A stretch of DNA of 64,000 nt from Nocardia brasiliensis (GCF_011801125.1 NZ_CP046171.1:6076001-6140000), one strand, 5' to 3'; shown: positions 9,811-18,121, counted from the first letter of the stretch. A program made the numbers and translations. The notes: generated by a model not told the origin, from the sequence alone.

Positions 9811-9905
9811 GACCGCGCGACCTCCCCGGCCCCGGGTGCGCCGGGCGCGACCGCTCGATACCGGTCGCCGCACACCGCTCGGCTCGCCGCTGTTCGCCGC
9901 GTCAT
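9807..9905 (-). CDS. Possible 32-codon leader ORF coupled to the sensor kinase
   Basis: A short ORF beginning MTRRTAASR ends exactly at the kinase start with a GTGA overlap. Its first codons and 5' flank match those of the unrelated gene at 10000-10455 (see the duplicated segment). It may be a real upstream peptide that couples kinase translation, or simply the duplicated initiation region running on until a stop. The peptide has no recognisable domain. Confidence 0.35.
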   Translation of the reverse strand: MTRRTAASRAVCGDRYRAVAPGAPGAGEVARS

Positions 9906-9933
9906 GAGCAGCAGTTTCCCACGAATCAGGTCG
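9901..9933. repeat. Duplicated translation-initiation segment, copy 1
   Basis: 33 bases here match 10451-10483 with 4 mismatches by eye, exactly 550 bases apart and in the same orientation. On the minus strand each copy contains the ATG and the MTRRT codons of a reading frame and the leader directly before it. This looks like a local duplication of a promoter/start region. Confidence 0.6.
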
Positions 9934-9999
9934 GCAGGTCTGCTGTTCTACCGGCTCTCACCAGCCGAGATGCCGTTCGGGACGGGCGAATTCGTAGGA

Positions 10000-10455
10000 T
10001 CAGCCGCCGAATAGCCGGAAGATGAACCGCAGCGGGTCCTCCACCGGGATCTCGGGCGGTCGCGGCGGCGGCGCCTCGGCGAGCACCACGCGCACGGCCG
10101 CGATGATCTCCGCGGTGCTCGGCTGCACGAACGGCGGGAAGCCGAACCGATCCTCCCGCAACGTGATCGGCACGCCACGCACCGGCGCGGTGGAGAACGC
10201 GGTGAGCTCGAGCAGCACCAGCTCGGGGGCGTCGGGCACCACCCGCACCCGCGCGACATCGATGACCTCGGCGACGCCGTCCTCGGCCGCGAACACACCG
10301 ACCCGCAGTGCCCGTGACTGATTCGCGAGCGCCTCGTTCAGCGGCGGATCGACCAGCACGAACTCCGGCTCGACCAGGGTGCCCGCGCCGAGGGCCTCCC
10401 CCGTGGCGCCTGCCGCATCGACCGCGTAGACCACGACCAAGGTCCGCCTCGTCAT
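10000..10455 (-). CDS. Hypothetical protein, possible degenerate trypsin-like fold
   Basis: A 151-residue protein with no signal peptide or membrane helix. Near the N-terminus the segment GAGTLVEPEFVLVDPPL resembles the start of chymotrypsin-like proteases (strand, then the loop where the catalytic histidine normally stands), but the histidine-containing motif is absent. The C-terminus is rich in proline and ends in PLRFIFRLFGG. I do not recognise a family with confidence. It sits alone between the two-component system and the divergent lanthipeptide genes. The ATG at 10455 lies within a segment duplicated upstream of the sensor kinase. Confidence 0.55.
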   Translation of the reverse strand: MTRRTLVVVYAVDAAGATGEALGAGTLVEPEFVLVDPPLNEALANQSRALRVGVFAAEDGVAEVIDVARVRVVPDAPELVLLELTAFSTAPVRGVPITLREDRFGFPPFVQPSTAEIIAAVRVVLAEAPPPRPPEIPVEDPLRFIFRLFGG

Positions 10456-10483
10456 GGGCAGCAGTGTCGCACGAATCAGGCCG
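10451..10483. repeat. Duplicated translation-initiation segment, copy 2
   Basis: Partner of the copy at 9901-9933 (29 of 33 bases identical by eye). This copy contains the start of the 151-residue protein gene on the minus strand. Confidence 0.6.
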
Positions 10484-10630
10484 CTACGGCGGCGCGATGA
10501 CGTTTCTCATCGCCCTGTCGTAGGCGCGGAACACCGCGTGGAGCCGATTCGCCGCCGGGGGTCGCCGAGCCATTCTCTAGTCATTCGATTTCCCCGCCGA
10601 CCAGGCCGAATCCGAGAGGACGTGACTCCA

Positions 10631-13249
10631 ATGGCACAGGACGCGGCGTTCACGTTCGCCCACCCCGACTATTACGAGCCCTTCGAGCGCACCGACCCGG
10701 GCAGGCGCTACAACCCCACCCGGCCGCCGCGGGGCTGGACCCGCGGCGAGTCGGAGGTGTGGACGTATTGGACGCCACCGGCGGCCGAACTGCCCGCGCA
10801 GGGCTGGAAGGTGCACGTCTCGGCGGCACTCGGCACGGCCGACCAGGTACTCGACGTGGTGAGCACGGTCTGCGCCGATCTCGGCGTCGCCTTCAAGCAT
10901 CTCACCGGCAAGCAGTACTTCCTGTGGCTGCACGGCAAGCACGGCAGCCGGGTGCAGAGCGGCAAGTTCTGCGCGCTCTACCCGCCGACACCACAGCTGG
11001 CCTACGCCCTGCTCGAACGGCTGGAACGCGAATTGTCCGGTGTCGCTGGACCGTACGTGCTCACCGACCGGCGCTTCGGCTCCTCCCGGTGCGTGTCCTA
11101 CCGCTACGGGGCGTTCCGCCCGCGGCATCGGCTGCGCGCCGACGGCACCAGGGAACCGACCATGCTCGCCCTCGACGGCACCGAGGTGCCCGACGAACGC
11201 CGCCCCGGCTTTCTGCTGCCCGCGGGCATCGACGATCCGTTCGGGACCGTGGCCGACGCCGAGGGCGAGCAGGACGTCACCTTTCACGGCTACACCTTCG
11301 AAACCGTCCTGCAGCCCAGCAACGCAGGCGGCGCCTATCGCGCCCGGCGCGCGGACGGCACACCGGTCTTCGTGAAAGAGGCGCGCGCCCATAACGGTTA
11401 CGCGGGCCACGAGGACGCCAAGACCCGGCTCGAGCGCGAGTATCTGACGCTGCGCGCCCTGCACGCCGCCGCACCGGGGCTGGCGCCCGCGCCGGTCGAG
11501 CTCTTCACCGAATGGGAACACACCTATCTCGTCACCGAATTCGTGCCGGGTCGCACGCTCAGCAAGTGGATGGTCGCGACGAACCCGCTGATCCACGCCG
11601 GGGCCGAGCCCGCCGCCTGCGCCGCCTACTACCGGCGCTGCACCCACCTGCTCACCCAGCTCGCGGCGCAGTTGGCCGCGCTGCACGAGCTCGGCTACGC
11701 CTTCGTCGACGTCTCGCCGGGCAATGTCCTGGTCGATGCCGACGACACGGTGCGGCTCATCGACTTCGAGGCCACCCAGCCGGTGGATCATCCGCTCGGC
11801 CTCTTGGGCACGCCCGGGTACGAGCCGCCGGAATCGCGGGCGCCCGGTGCCCGCGCCACGATCGATCCCCTGCACGTCGACGCCTACGGGCTGCACGCCA
11901 TCGCGCAGCTGCTGGTGTTCCCGATGCACGAGGCCGCGCGCCGCAGCCCCGAGACACTGGAGCACCTGTACGCCGAGCTCGCCGAATCATGCCCGCCCCC
12001 GGCGGATCTGTGGGCGGCGGTGCGCAACGGCAGGACGCCGCCACCGATGCGGCGCCTGCCCGCGCCCGAGGAGGTCCGCGACACACCGGCGGAAGCGGTG
12101 CGCTGGTTGCGCGATCGCACGGCCGACGCGCTCGAGCGCATGGCCGAGCCCGCGAATCCACGCTGGGTGTATCCCACTGCGCCGGAGGGACATCGCACCA
12201 ACACCAGCTGCGTGGCCTACGGCACCGCAGGCGTGCTGCACGCCTTGCGCGCCGCCGGGCGGGAGATCGATCCGGCGATCGTCGAACGGCTGCGCACCAC
12301 GGCACTGCGCGATCGGCACCGGGTCGGGCCCGGCCTGCTGTACGGCAATGCCGGAATCGCCTGGGTGCTGGACGATCTCGGCGAACGCGACGCGGCGCTG
12401 ACCCTGCTGGCCACGGCGAGCGGGCACCGCCTGAGCACCGAAGCACCCGGCTGGGGCGGCGGCGCGGCGGGCATCGCGATGACCCACCTGTCGTTCTTCC
12501 ACCGCACCGGCGACCCCGACCATCTCGACCAGGCGCAACGACTGCTCGACGCGATACCCGACGGCGCGCTGCTGCGCCCCGCGCTCGGCCCGGACCACCC
12601 GTCCGGTCTCGCGCACGGCAGGCCAGGCATCGCCCTCGCGCTCTATTACCTGTCGAAGTACACCGGCTCGGCCGAACCGTTCGACCGCGGACTGCGGCTG
12701 CTGCGCGCCGAACTCGGGCACACCGAGCCGATCCCGGTCGGCGCCTTGGGTTTCCGGGTGTCGGACACCGATCGGCGCAACATGCCGTATCTGGCATGCG
12801 GCAGCGCGGGCTACGCCCACGTCCTGGCCCGGTATCTGCGCCACCGGCCCGACCACGAACTCGGTGCGGTGCTGCGCGGTTGTGTTCGGGCCGTAGGCAT
12901 TCGGTTCACGGCGGCACCCGGGTTGTTCCAGGGCCAGGCCGGCCTGGTGCTCACGCACGCCGACCTCGCGGCCCGCTTCCCGACCGAGCACTCCCTGTTC
13001 GACCCGTCCCGCAGGGCGAGCGCGCTGTTCAAATACGCGATCGCGGACAAGACCGGTGTCCGCTGGCTCGGCGGCCCGGGACAGCGTCTCAGCGCCGATC
13101 TGGCCTCGGGCGCCGCGGGCATCCTGCTGGCCCTCCAGCACGCCACCGCGGGCGTCGCGGATCCGCTCTTCACCCTCGACCGCTGCCCCGCCGAGCACCT
13201 CGCCCGGCCCCAGACCACCGGTACACGAAGCGATTTCGAGAGGAGGTGA
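10631..13249 (+). CDS. Class III lanthionine synthetase (LanKC)
   Basis: Trifunctional lanthipeptide synthetase of 872 residues. An N-terminal lyase-like region (about 1-220) precedes a Ser/Thr kinase-like domain (about 225-500) with VFVKEA as the lysine strand, the catalytic-loop equivalent VDVSPGNVLVD and the metal motif RLIDFEA. A LanC-like cyclase fills the C-terminal half. In zinc-dependent cyclases the motifs contain Cys and Cys-His. Here the first site reads YLACGSAG but the CHG position reads FQG, so the zinc site is incomplete, as in class III rather than class IV enzymes. The ATG at 10631 has GAGAGGA upstream; the longer frame is rejected. Three precursor genes follow at once. It would phosphorylate Ser residues, eliminate phosphate and form labionin/lanthionine rings. 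Confidence 0.9.
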   Translation: MAQDAAFTFAHPDYYEPFERTDPGRRYNPTRPPRGWTRGESEVWTYWTPPAAELPAQGWKVHVSAALGTADQVLDVVSTVCADLGVAFKHLTGKQYFLWLHGKHGSRVQSGKFCALYPPTPQLAYALLERLERELSGVAGPYVLTDRRFGSSRCVSYRYGAFRPRHRLRADGTREPTMLALDGTEVPDERRPGFLLPAGIDDPFGTVADAEGEQDVTFHGYTFETVLQPSNAGGAYRARRADGTPVFVKEARAHNGYAGHEDAKTRLEREYLTLRALHAAAPGLAPAPVELFTEWEHTYLVTEFVPGRTLSKWMVATNPLIHAGAEPAACAAYYRRCTHLLTQLAAQLAALHELGYAFVDVSPGNVLVDADDTVRLIDFEATQPVDHPLGLLGTPGYEPPESRAPGARATIDPLHVDAYGLHAIAQLLVFPMHEAARRSPETLEHLYAELAESCPPPADLWAAVRNGRTPPPMRRLPAPEEVRDTPAEAVRWLRDRTADALERMAEPANPRWVYPTAPEGHRTNTSCVAYGTAGVLHALRAAGREIDPAIVERLRTTALRDRHRVGPGLLYGNAGIAWVLDDLGERDAALTLLATASGHRLSTEAPGWGGGAAGIAMTHLSFFHRTGDPDHLDQAQRLLDAIPDGALLRPALGPDHPSGLAHGRPGIALALYYLSKYTGSAEPFDRGLRLLRAELGHTEPIPVGALGFRVSDTDRRNMPYLACGSAGYAHVLARYLRHRPDHELGAVLRGCVRAVGIRFTAAPGLFQGQAGLVLTHADLAARFPTEHSLFDPSRRASALFKYAIADKTGVRWLGGPGQRLSADLASGAAGILLALQHATAGVADPLFTLDRCPAEHLARPQTTGTRSDFERR

Positions 13250-13254
13250 CCCCC

Positions 13255-13365
13255 ATGACCAAGGTACTCAAGCTCCAGCTGCAGTCCGACCCCGAACTCG
13301 GCGACGACGCCCCGCTCAGCTCCTACAGCGAACACCACTGCAACCAGGAAGCCGAGGTCATCTGA
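13255..13365 (+). CDS. Class III lanthipeptide precursor 1
   Basis: A 36-residue precursor with a strong AGGAGGTGA site before the ATG. The leader contains the hydrophobic LKLQLQ stretch, comparable to the leader helix needed by class III synthetases, and ends in GDDAP. The core holds Ser22, Ser25 and Cys29, an exact Ser-x2-Ser-x3-Cys labionin motif (residues SSYSEHHC at 22-29). The tail after Cys29 is NQEAEVI. The first 29 residues are identical to those of precursor 2. It starts 6 bases after the synthetase stop, on the same transcript. Confidence 0.88.
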   Translation: MTKVLKLQLQSDPELGDDAPLSSYSEHHCNQEAEVI

Positions 13366-13409
13366 GCCTCGCTCGACGCACCCGACGAAAGACAGAGGAG
13401 GTGAACATC

Positions 13410-13532
13410 ATGACCAAGGTACTGAAGCTCCAGCTGCAGTCCGACCCCGAACTCGGCGACGACGCCCCGCTCAGCTCCTACAGCGAACACCACTGCGGCG
13501 GCCAGGGCGGCGGCTCGGAAGAGGTGCTGTAG
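13410..13532 (+). CDS. Class III lanthipeptide precursor 2
   Basis: A 40-residue twin of precursor 1: residues 1-29, including the LQLQ leader and the Ser22/Ser25/Cys29 labionin motif, are the same. The tail differs (GGQGGGSEEVL). An AGAGGAGGTGA site precedes the ATG. The duplicated gene suggests either higher dose of one product or two products that differ only outside the ring. A strong hairpin follows directly. Confidence 0.88.
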   Translation: MTKVLKLQLQSDPELGDDAPLSSYSEHHCGGQGGGSEEVL

Positions 13533-13542
13533 TCCGATCGAT

Positions 13543-13573
13543 CGCCGGGCGCGGGTGCTACCCGCGCCCGGCG
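13543..13573 (+). terminator. GC-rich hairpin between precursor genes 2 and 3
   Basis: Perfect 13-bp stem (CGCCGGGCGCGGG and its complement) with a 5-base loop. There is no long T run after it. The position, after two abundant-product genes and before the exporter, suggests an attenuator or mRNA-stabilising 3' end that sets higher precursor than exporter expression. Confidence 0.6.
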
Positions 13574-13601
13574 AAATCTCTTGTATCCCAAAGGAAGAAT
13601 C

Positions 13602-13718
13602 ATGGAAGACCAGAACATGGTCGCGCTGGCGACCATGCACGCCCACGACGATCTGATCGACGACGCGCCGATCAGCGTGTTCTCCGTCGTCTACTGCGAC
13701 GACGCGTATTTCGGGTGA
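13602..13718 (+). CDS. Class III lanthipeptide precursor 3, divergent leader
   Basis: A 38-residue ORF with AAAGGAAG before its ATG. The leader (MEDQNMVALATMHAHDDL) is unlike that of precursors 1 and 2, but it ends in the same IDDAP/DDAP signature and the core again has Ser25-x2-Ser28-x3-Cys32 (SVFSVVYC), the labionin motif. The tail is DDAYFG. The hydrophobic core (V, F, V, V, Y) would give a product quite different from the His-containing core of its neighbours. Position between the twin precursors and the exporter supports a real gene. Confidence 0.75.
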   Translation: MEDQNMVALATMHAHDDLIDDAPISVFSVVYCDDAYFG

Positions 13719-13722
13719 AACG

Positions 13723-14988
13723 ATGAGTACCTCGGCTACCGTGGTCTCGCCCGAGGCCGATCTGCGCCGGTACCGGGTCGCCCAGGCGGCCTCGACGTTC
13801 GGCAGCACCCTCACCGGCACCGCGGCCTCCGTGGTCGCGGTCCTCGGATTGGGTGCGGGGCCACAGGCGGTTTCGCTCATCGTGACCAGCGCGATGATCC
13901 CGCCGCTGGTGCTCGGCCCGGCGGCAGGGGTGCTCCTCGACCGGGTGCGCCGACCACGCCGCCTGCTCATCGCGGCCGACCTGGTCGCCGCCGCGGCGGT
14001 GCTGTGCTGCGCCGCCACGATGGGCGCGGGTGTGCTGACCGTGGCCGGGCTCGCCGCGCTGTCTTTTATGCTCGGTCTGTCCAGGGTGGTGCTCGAAGGC
14101 CTGTACTTCGTCCATCTGGGCACGCTCGGTGTCACCGATCTGGGCCGGGCACGCGCCGGATTGCAGTCCACCACGATGCTCAGCCGCTCGGTCGGCGCTT
14201 CGGTCGCCGGGCCGCTGGTCGCGACGGTCGGTGCGGCGACGATGTTCGCCTGCGACGCGATCACCTATCTGTTCAGCGCCTACTGCCTGACCAGACTCGG
14301 CGCACCGGATCGGCGCCGGACCGCGCCGCGGCGGGGCTTCGGCCGCGAATTCCTCGACGGCGTAAGGGCTTTGCGCGGCCACTCCCTGCTGGCAGCATTG
14401 GCGATGTACCTGCTTGTGGGTGGGGCCGCCTCGGGTGGCACGACGGCACTGCGGGCGGTGTTCCTGCTCGACGAGGTCGCGCTACCCGTTGCGGTGTACG
14501 GCATTCCGGCCGTGGTGGCGACGCTGTTCGCCGCGGCGGGCGCGCTGCTGGCCCCGCGACTGCACGCCGCGGCCGTGCCCGCTCGGCGCGTGCTCGCGGT
14601 CACCGTGCTCGGTGGCGCGCTCGGCACAACCGTGCTGCCGCTGGCCACCGGGCCGACGGCGGTGCTGCTGCTCGCCGCCTGCCTCGGTGCGGCGGTGCCG
14701 ATGTTCTTCGGCGCGATACTCAACATCGCGCTGGTGACGGTGCTGGGCGAGGGCGTCGGCGACGGGTACTTCGCCCGCATCGGCGCGCTGCTTGCCACCG
14801 GAACCACGGCGGCGAATCTGCTCGGCGCGCTGCTGGGCGGCGCGCTCGGCGAGCGGTTCGGCGCCCGCGGCGGGATCTGGGCGTTCGTCGCCGCCGATCT
14901 CGTGGCGTCCCTGGTGTTCCTGCTGTGCGTCGGCCGCGCGCCCGCCGGCCGCGACAGCGGTGTCGATTCGATGGCGAGCGTGGCGTGA
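13723..14988 (+). CDS. MFS transporter, probable lanthipeptide exporter
   Basis: Major facilitator superfamily protein, 421 residues with about twelve hydrophobic helices and the loop LLDRVRRPRRLLIAADL between helices 2 and 3, matching the family motif DRxGRR/K. It starts 4 bases after precursor 3 and its stop overlaps the oligopeptidase start (TGATG). The context makes export of the mature lanthipeptide the likely role. Most class III clusters use ABC exporters, so an MFS exporter is a less common choice, and self-resistance is an alternative role. Confidence 0.82.
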   Translation: MSTSATVVSPEADLRRYRVAQAASTFGSTLTGTAASVVAVLGLGAGPQAVSLIVTSAMIPPLVLGPAAGVLLDRVRRPRRLLIAADLVAAAAVLCCAATMGAGVLTVAGLAALSFMLGLSRVVLEGLYFVHLGTLGVTDLGRARAGLQSTTMLSRSVGASVAGPLVATVGAATMFACDAITYLFSAYCLTRLGAPDRRRTAPRRGFGREFLDGVRALRGHSLLAALAMYLLVGGAASGGTTALRAVFLLDEVALPVAVYGIPAVVATLFAAAGALLAPRLHAAAVPARRVLAVTVLGGALGTTVLPLATGPTAVLLLAACLGAAVPMFFGAILNIALVTVLGEGVGDGYFARIGALLATGTTAANLLGALLGGALGERFGARGGIWAFVAADLVASLVFLLCVGRAPAGRDSGVDSMASVA

Positions 14989-17021
14989 TGACAACCGAAT
15001 ACCCCTACATCGGCCCGTCCGATACGTGGGACATACTGCACGGCAACCGGATTCCCGATCCGTTCCGCCGGCTGGAGGACCCCGCCGACCCAGACAATCG
15101 CGCCTGGGTGCGCTCTCAGCGCCAATTGGCCGAGAGCTATCTCGACGCGCTGCCCGGCCAGGACCGATTGCGGGAAGTGTTGCGCGGCATCATCGTCGCG
15201 GGCCCGACCGCGTCGCCGGTGAAATCCGGTGGCTCGCGCCGCTTCCGGGTGGGCCGCGAGCACGCCGCGGGACCGTGGCGGCTGGAGGTCGCCGACGGCC
15301 CTCGGGCCCAATGGCGGACGCTGCTCGACGCGGCGACGCTCGGGGACGGGGCGATCCTGCGGCGCTGGACGCCCGCGCCCGACGGTCGATTCGTCGCCGT
15401 GCAGGCCAGCGTCGGCGGTTGCGAGGACAGCACGCCGCTGGTGCTGCTCGACGCCGCCACCGGCACGGTGCTGCACACCTGCGGGCTGACCCGGTACGCA
15501 CCGGTGGAGTGGCTGGCCGACGGTAGCGCCTACTTCTACGTCCGCCGCCACGAGAACGGTTGCGGCAGTGGGGTGTACCGGCATCGGGTCGGCACCGAGA
15601 TCGCCGACGACGAGCTCCTCGTCGGCGACGACAATCCCGTCGGCCGCTATCACCTAGCCTTCTGGCACGACCGCTGGCTCATCGTCACCGGGCGCGCAGG
15701 CACCAGCCGCAGCACCCGTGTCTCGATCGCCGATCTGCGCGAAGGCACCGCGTTGCGCCCGCTCGAACTCGGCGGGCTCTCCTCGGCCGGGGTCGTGCTC
15801 GACCGCGCAGGCCGCATCCTGGCGATCTCCACCGCCACCAGCGAATTCGGCCAGTTGCTGGTCGCCGAACCGCTGCCGTCGGGCGGCTGGGGGCCGTGGC
15901 GGGTACTGGTCAGCGCCGAGGCGCCCGCGGTGCTCGCCGCGTTCGCGCTGGCCCCGGCCGACGGCACGGACCGGCTCCTGGTCCTGCGCACCAGAGACGG
16001 CTACGCCGAACTGTCGGTGCACGACGCGGTGCACGGTGACTGGCTGCTCGATGCCGAATTGCCCGGTGCCGGAACGGTGGCCGGCATCAGATCCACCGAC
16101 GAACCCGGCGTCCTGGTCTTGAGCTATACCGACTGGATCCGTCCGCTCGGCGCCTGGCGGCTCGACCTGCGGACCGGTCGGGTGCACCCGACCGAGTCCG
16201 CGGCCCGCGAGCTGCCCGGCATCACCGTCACCCGCACGACCTACCGCTCCGCCGACGACACCGAGGTGCCCGTGACCGTGCTCGCCCCGAGCGGGCCGCC
16301 GATGCCGCGACCCACGATCCTCAGTTGCTACGGCGGCTTCGGCATCACCTTCCGGCCCGGCTATCAACCGGACGGACTGACCTGGGTGCTGGCCGGTGGC
16401 GTGATGGCCATCGCCGGGGTGCGCGGCGGCGGCGAGCGCGGGCGACGCTGGCACCGCGACGGTGCGGGCGCGCGCAAGCTCAACGCGTTCGCCGACCTGC
16501 ACGCGGCGGGCGACTGGCTGGTCGAGACCGGCTGGACCCGGCGGGGTTCGCTCGCCCTGCTCGGCGGCAGCAACGGCGGGCTGATGGCGGTCGGCGCCAT
16601 GGTGCAGCGGCCCGCGGACTACGCCGCGGTCGTCAGCGCTGGCGCGCCACTGGACATGGTGCGCTACGAACGCTGGGGACTCGGCCCCGCGTGGCGCGAG
16701 GAGTATGGCTCGGCCGCGGACCCGGCAGCGCTTCCGGTGCTGCTGCGCTACTCCCCGTATTACAACGTCACCGCGCACCGCGACGAGGCACCGCGCCGCT
16801 GGCCGCCCGCCCTGTTCACCACCGGTGACAGTGACACCCGCGTGCCGCCGGTGCACTCGTGCAAGATGGTCGCCGCGCTACAGCGCGACACCGGTGGGCC
16901 GGTCCTGCTCGACGTGATCGTCGGCAAGGGCCATGCGGGCGGCGGACCGTCGTCCGACCGCGCCCTCATCTGCCTGCTCGCCTTCCTCGCCCGGCACACC
17001 GGATTGCCGCTCGAGGCATGA
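14988..17021 (+). CDS. Prolyl oligopeptidase family leader peptidase
   Basis: S9A prolyl oligopeptidase of 677 residues. The N-terminal half forms the seven-bladed propeller, and the C-terminal alpha/beta-hydrolase carries the catalytic triad: Ser528 in GGSNGG, Asp616 in GDSDTRVP and His649 in GKGHAGG. There is no signal peptide, so it acts in the cytosol. The ATG overlaps the MFS stop. Prolyl oligopeptidases are known to trim leader peptides in class III lanthipeptide pathways. All three precursors here have a proline directly before the core (DDAP), which fits cleavage after proline. Confidence 0.9.
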   Translation: MTTEYPYIGPSDTWDILHGNRIPDPFRRLEDPADPDNRAWVRSQRQLAESYLDALPGQDRLREVLRGIIVAGPTASPVKSGGSRRFRVGREHAAGPWRLEVADGPRAQWRTLLDAATLGDGAILRRWTPAPDGRFVAVQASVGGCEDSTPLVLLDAATGTVLHTCGLTRYAPVEWLADGSAYFYVRRHENGCGSGVYRHRVGTEIADDELLVGDDNPVGRYHLAFWHDRWLIVTGRAGTSRSTRVSIADLREGTALRPLELGGLSSAGVVLDRAGRILAISTATSEFGQLLVAEPLPSGGWGPWRVLVSAEAPAVLAAFALAPADGTDRLLVLRTRDGYAELSVHDAVHGDWLLDAELPGAGTVAGIRSTDEPGVLVLSYTDWIRPLGAWRLDLRTGRVHPTESAARELPGITVTRTTYRSADDTEVPVTVLAPSGPPMPRPTILSCYGGFGITFRPGYQPDGLTWVLAGGVMAIAGVRGGGERGRRWHRDGAGARKLNAFADLHAAGDWLVETGWTRRGSLALLGGSNGGLMAVGAMVQRPADYAAVVSAGAPLDMVRYERWGLGPAWREEYGSAADPAALPVLLRYSPYYNVTAHRDEAPRRWPPALFTTGDSDTRVPPVHSCKMVAALQRDTGGPVLLDVIVGKGHAGGGPSSDRALICLLAFLARHTGLPLEA

Positions 17022-17028
17022 ACGGCAC

Positions 17029-17062
17029 GGCGGCCGTCGTCACGATCCCGACGACGGCCGCC
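17029..17062. terminator. Hairpin between lanthipeptide operon and TetR gene
   Basis: A 13-bp perfect stem (GGCGGCCGTCGTC) with an 8-base loop lies between the convergent oligopeptidase and TetR genes and overlaps the 3' end of the latter. It can serve as a terminator in both directions. No T run is visible. Confidence 0.6.
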
Positions 17063-17615
17063 CCGGCGCGGGGTCGAGCAGGATGGCGCAGGCGCGGGCC
17101 AACACCTCGTCCCGGGTGCGGCCGTTGTGGTCGGCGGCGAGGAACTGGTTGCCGATGGCCGCGCAGAAGGCGAGCAGACTGCGCGCCTCGATCTCGTCCG
17201 GGTCGGTGCAGAACAGCCCGATCGTGCTGCGCAACAACTCCATTCGCCGGTTGTCCACCCGCCGCAGGCGCTCGGCCACCGCGTCGTCGCGGCGCGCCCA
17301 GGCACGGATCGCCAGGTCGATGGCCAGCAGCCGTTCCCTGGAGAGGGTCAACTGCCCGGCCAGCACGATCCGCACGCGCGGGTCGTCCTCGCTCTCGACC
17401 CGGTCGAGCACGTCATCGATGCTTTCCCGCTCCCAGGTGTCGAGCATCTCCGTCAGCAGCGCGTCGCGGTCGGCGAAGTAGCCGTAGAAGCCGCCCTTGG
17501 TCACACCGAGCGCCTTGGCGAGCGCCTCGATGCGCACCGCGTCCACGCCGCTCGCGCCGAGCGTGCGCAACCCTTGCTCGATCCACGCCTGACGCGGCGT
17601 GCGGGCCAGCGCCAC
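17040..17615 (-). CDS. TetR family transcriptional regulator
   Basis: TetR-type repressor of about 191 residues. The DNA-binding domain at residues 5-55 includes IEALAKALGVTKGGFYGYFADRDALL, a textbook TetR helix-turn-helix; the remainder is helical. The GTG at 17615 has GAGGAG eight bases upstream and is preferred to the GTG at 17630. It diverges from the VOC-protein gene, and a 6-4-6 dyad sits between the two starts, so it probably controls itself and that gene. Confidence 0.87.
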   Translation of the reverse strand: MALARTPRQAWIEQGLRTLGASGVDAVRIEALAKALGVTKGGFYGYFADRDALLTEMLDTWERESIDDVLDRVESEDDPRVRIVLAGQLTLSRERLLAIDLAIRAWARRDDAVAERLRRVDNRRMELLRSTIGLFCTDPDEIEARSLLAFCAAIGNQFLAADHNGRTRDEVLARACAILLDPAPGRPSSGS

Positions 17616-17644
17616 TTCGCATCTCCTCACTCCGCCCTCAGCTG

Positions 17645-17660
17645 TATACGTGACCGTATA
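17645..17660. promoter_or_regulatory. Inverted-repeat operator between TetR and VOC genes
   Basis: TATACG-TGAC-CGTATA is a perfect 6-4-6 inverted repeat in the 75-base gap between the divergent starts at 17615 and 17691. It is the probable TetR operator for both genes. Confidence 0.6.
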
Positions 17661-17690
17661 TCAACGCCGGACTGTGGCAGGGTTGGCGGC

Positions 17691-18044
17691 ATGACGAATC
17701 GCTGGGTCGGTGTGACCATCGATTGCCTCGACGTGGAGAAGGTGGCGGAGTTCTGGAGCGCGCTGCTCGATCGCCCGCGCGGGCCCTCGCGTCCGGGGTG
17801 GGTGTATCTCGGCGAGCGCGACGACGCACTGCCCCGCCTCGTCTTCCAACCGGTACGCGCGCCGAAGCGGGAGAAGGTGCGGCTGCACCTCGACATCGCG
17901 GTCGAGGAGATCGAGCAGGGCATCGCCCAGGTCGTCGCGCTCGGCGGCCGCGCGACCGGGGAACGACACGAGTACGACCAGGGCGTGGTCGTCGTGCTCG
18001 CCGATCCGGAGGACCACGAATTCTGTCTGGTCCAGTACTACTGA
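17691..18044 (+). CDS. VOC (glyoxalase/dioxygenase fold) family protein
   Basis: A 117-residue single-domain protein of the vicinal oxygen chelate superfamily. The fold is suggested by the N-terminal strand GVTIDCLDVEKVAEFWSALL and the C-terminal VLADPEDHEFCLVQ motif, in which the glutamate is a usual metal ligand. Reaction and substrate cannot be told. It lies opposite a TetR gene with a shared operator-like dyad, suggesting induction by a small molecule. Confidence 0.8.
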   Translation: MTNRWVGVTIDCLDVEKVAEFWSALLDRPRGPSRPGWVYLGERDDALPRLVFQPVRAPKREKVRLHLDIAVEEIEQGIAQVVALGGRATGERHEYDQGVVVVLADPEDHEFCLVQYY

Positions 18045-18121
18045 AACGCCGGTCGGTCACCGGTCATCCACCGATCACCGCAGGTTCAGCAGGTGGCCGG
18101 AACCCGCTGTTACCGTCGGAC

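Noticed and set aside
10631..13249. Class IV lanthipeptide synthetase (LanL)
   Set aside because: The Cys-His zinc ligand motif of the cyclase reads FQG, so the zinc site is not complete; labionin-type cores also point to class III.
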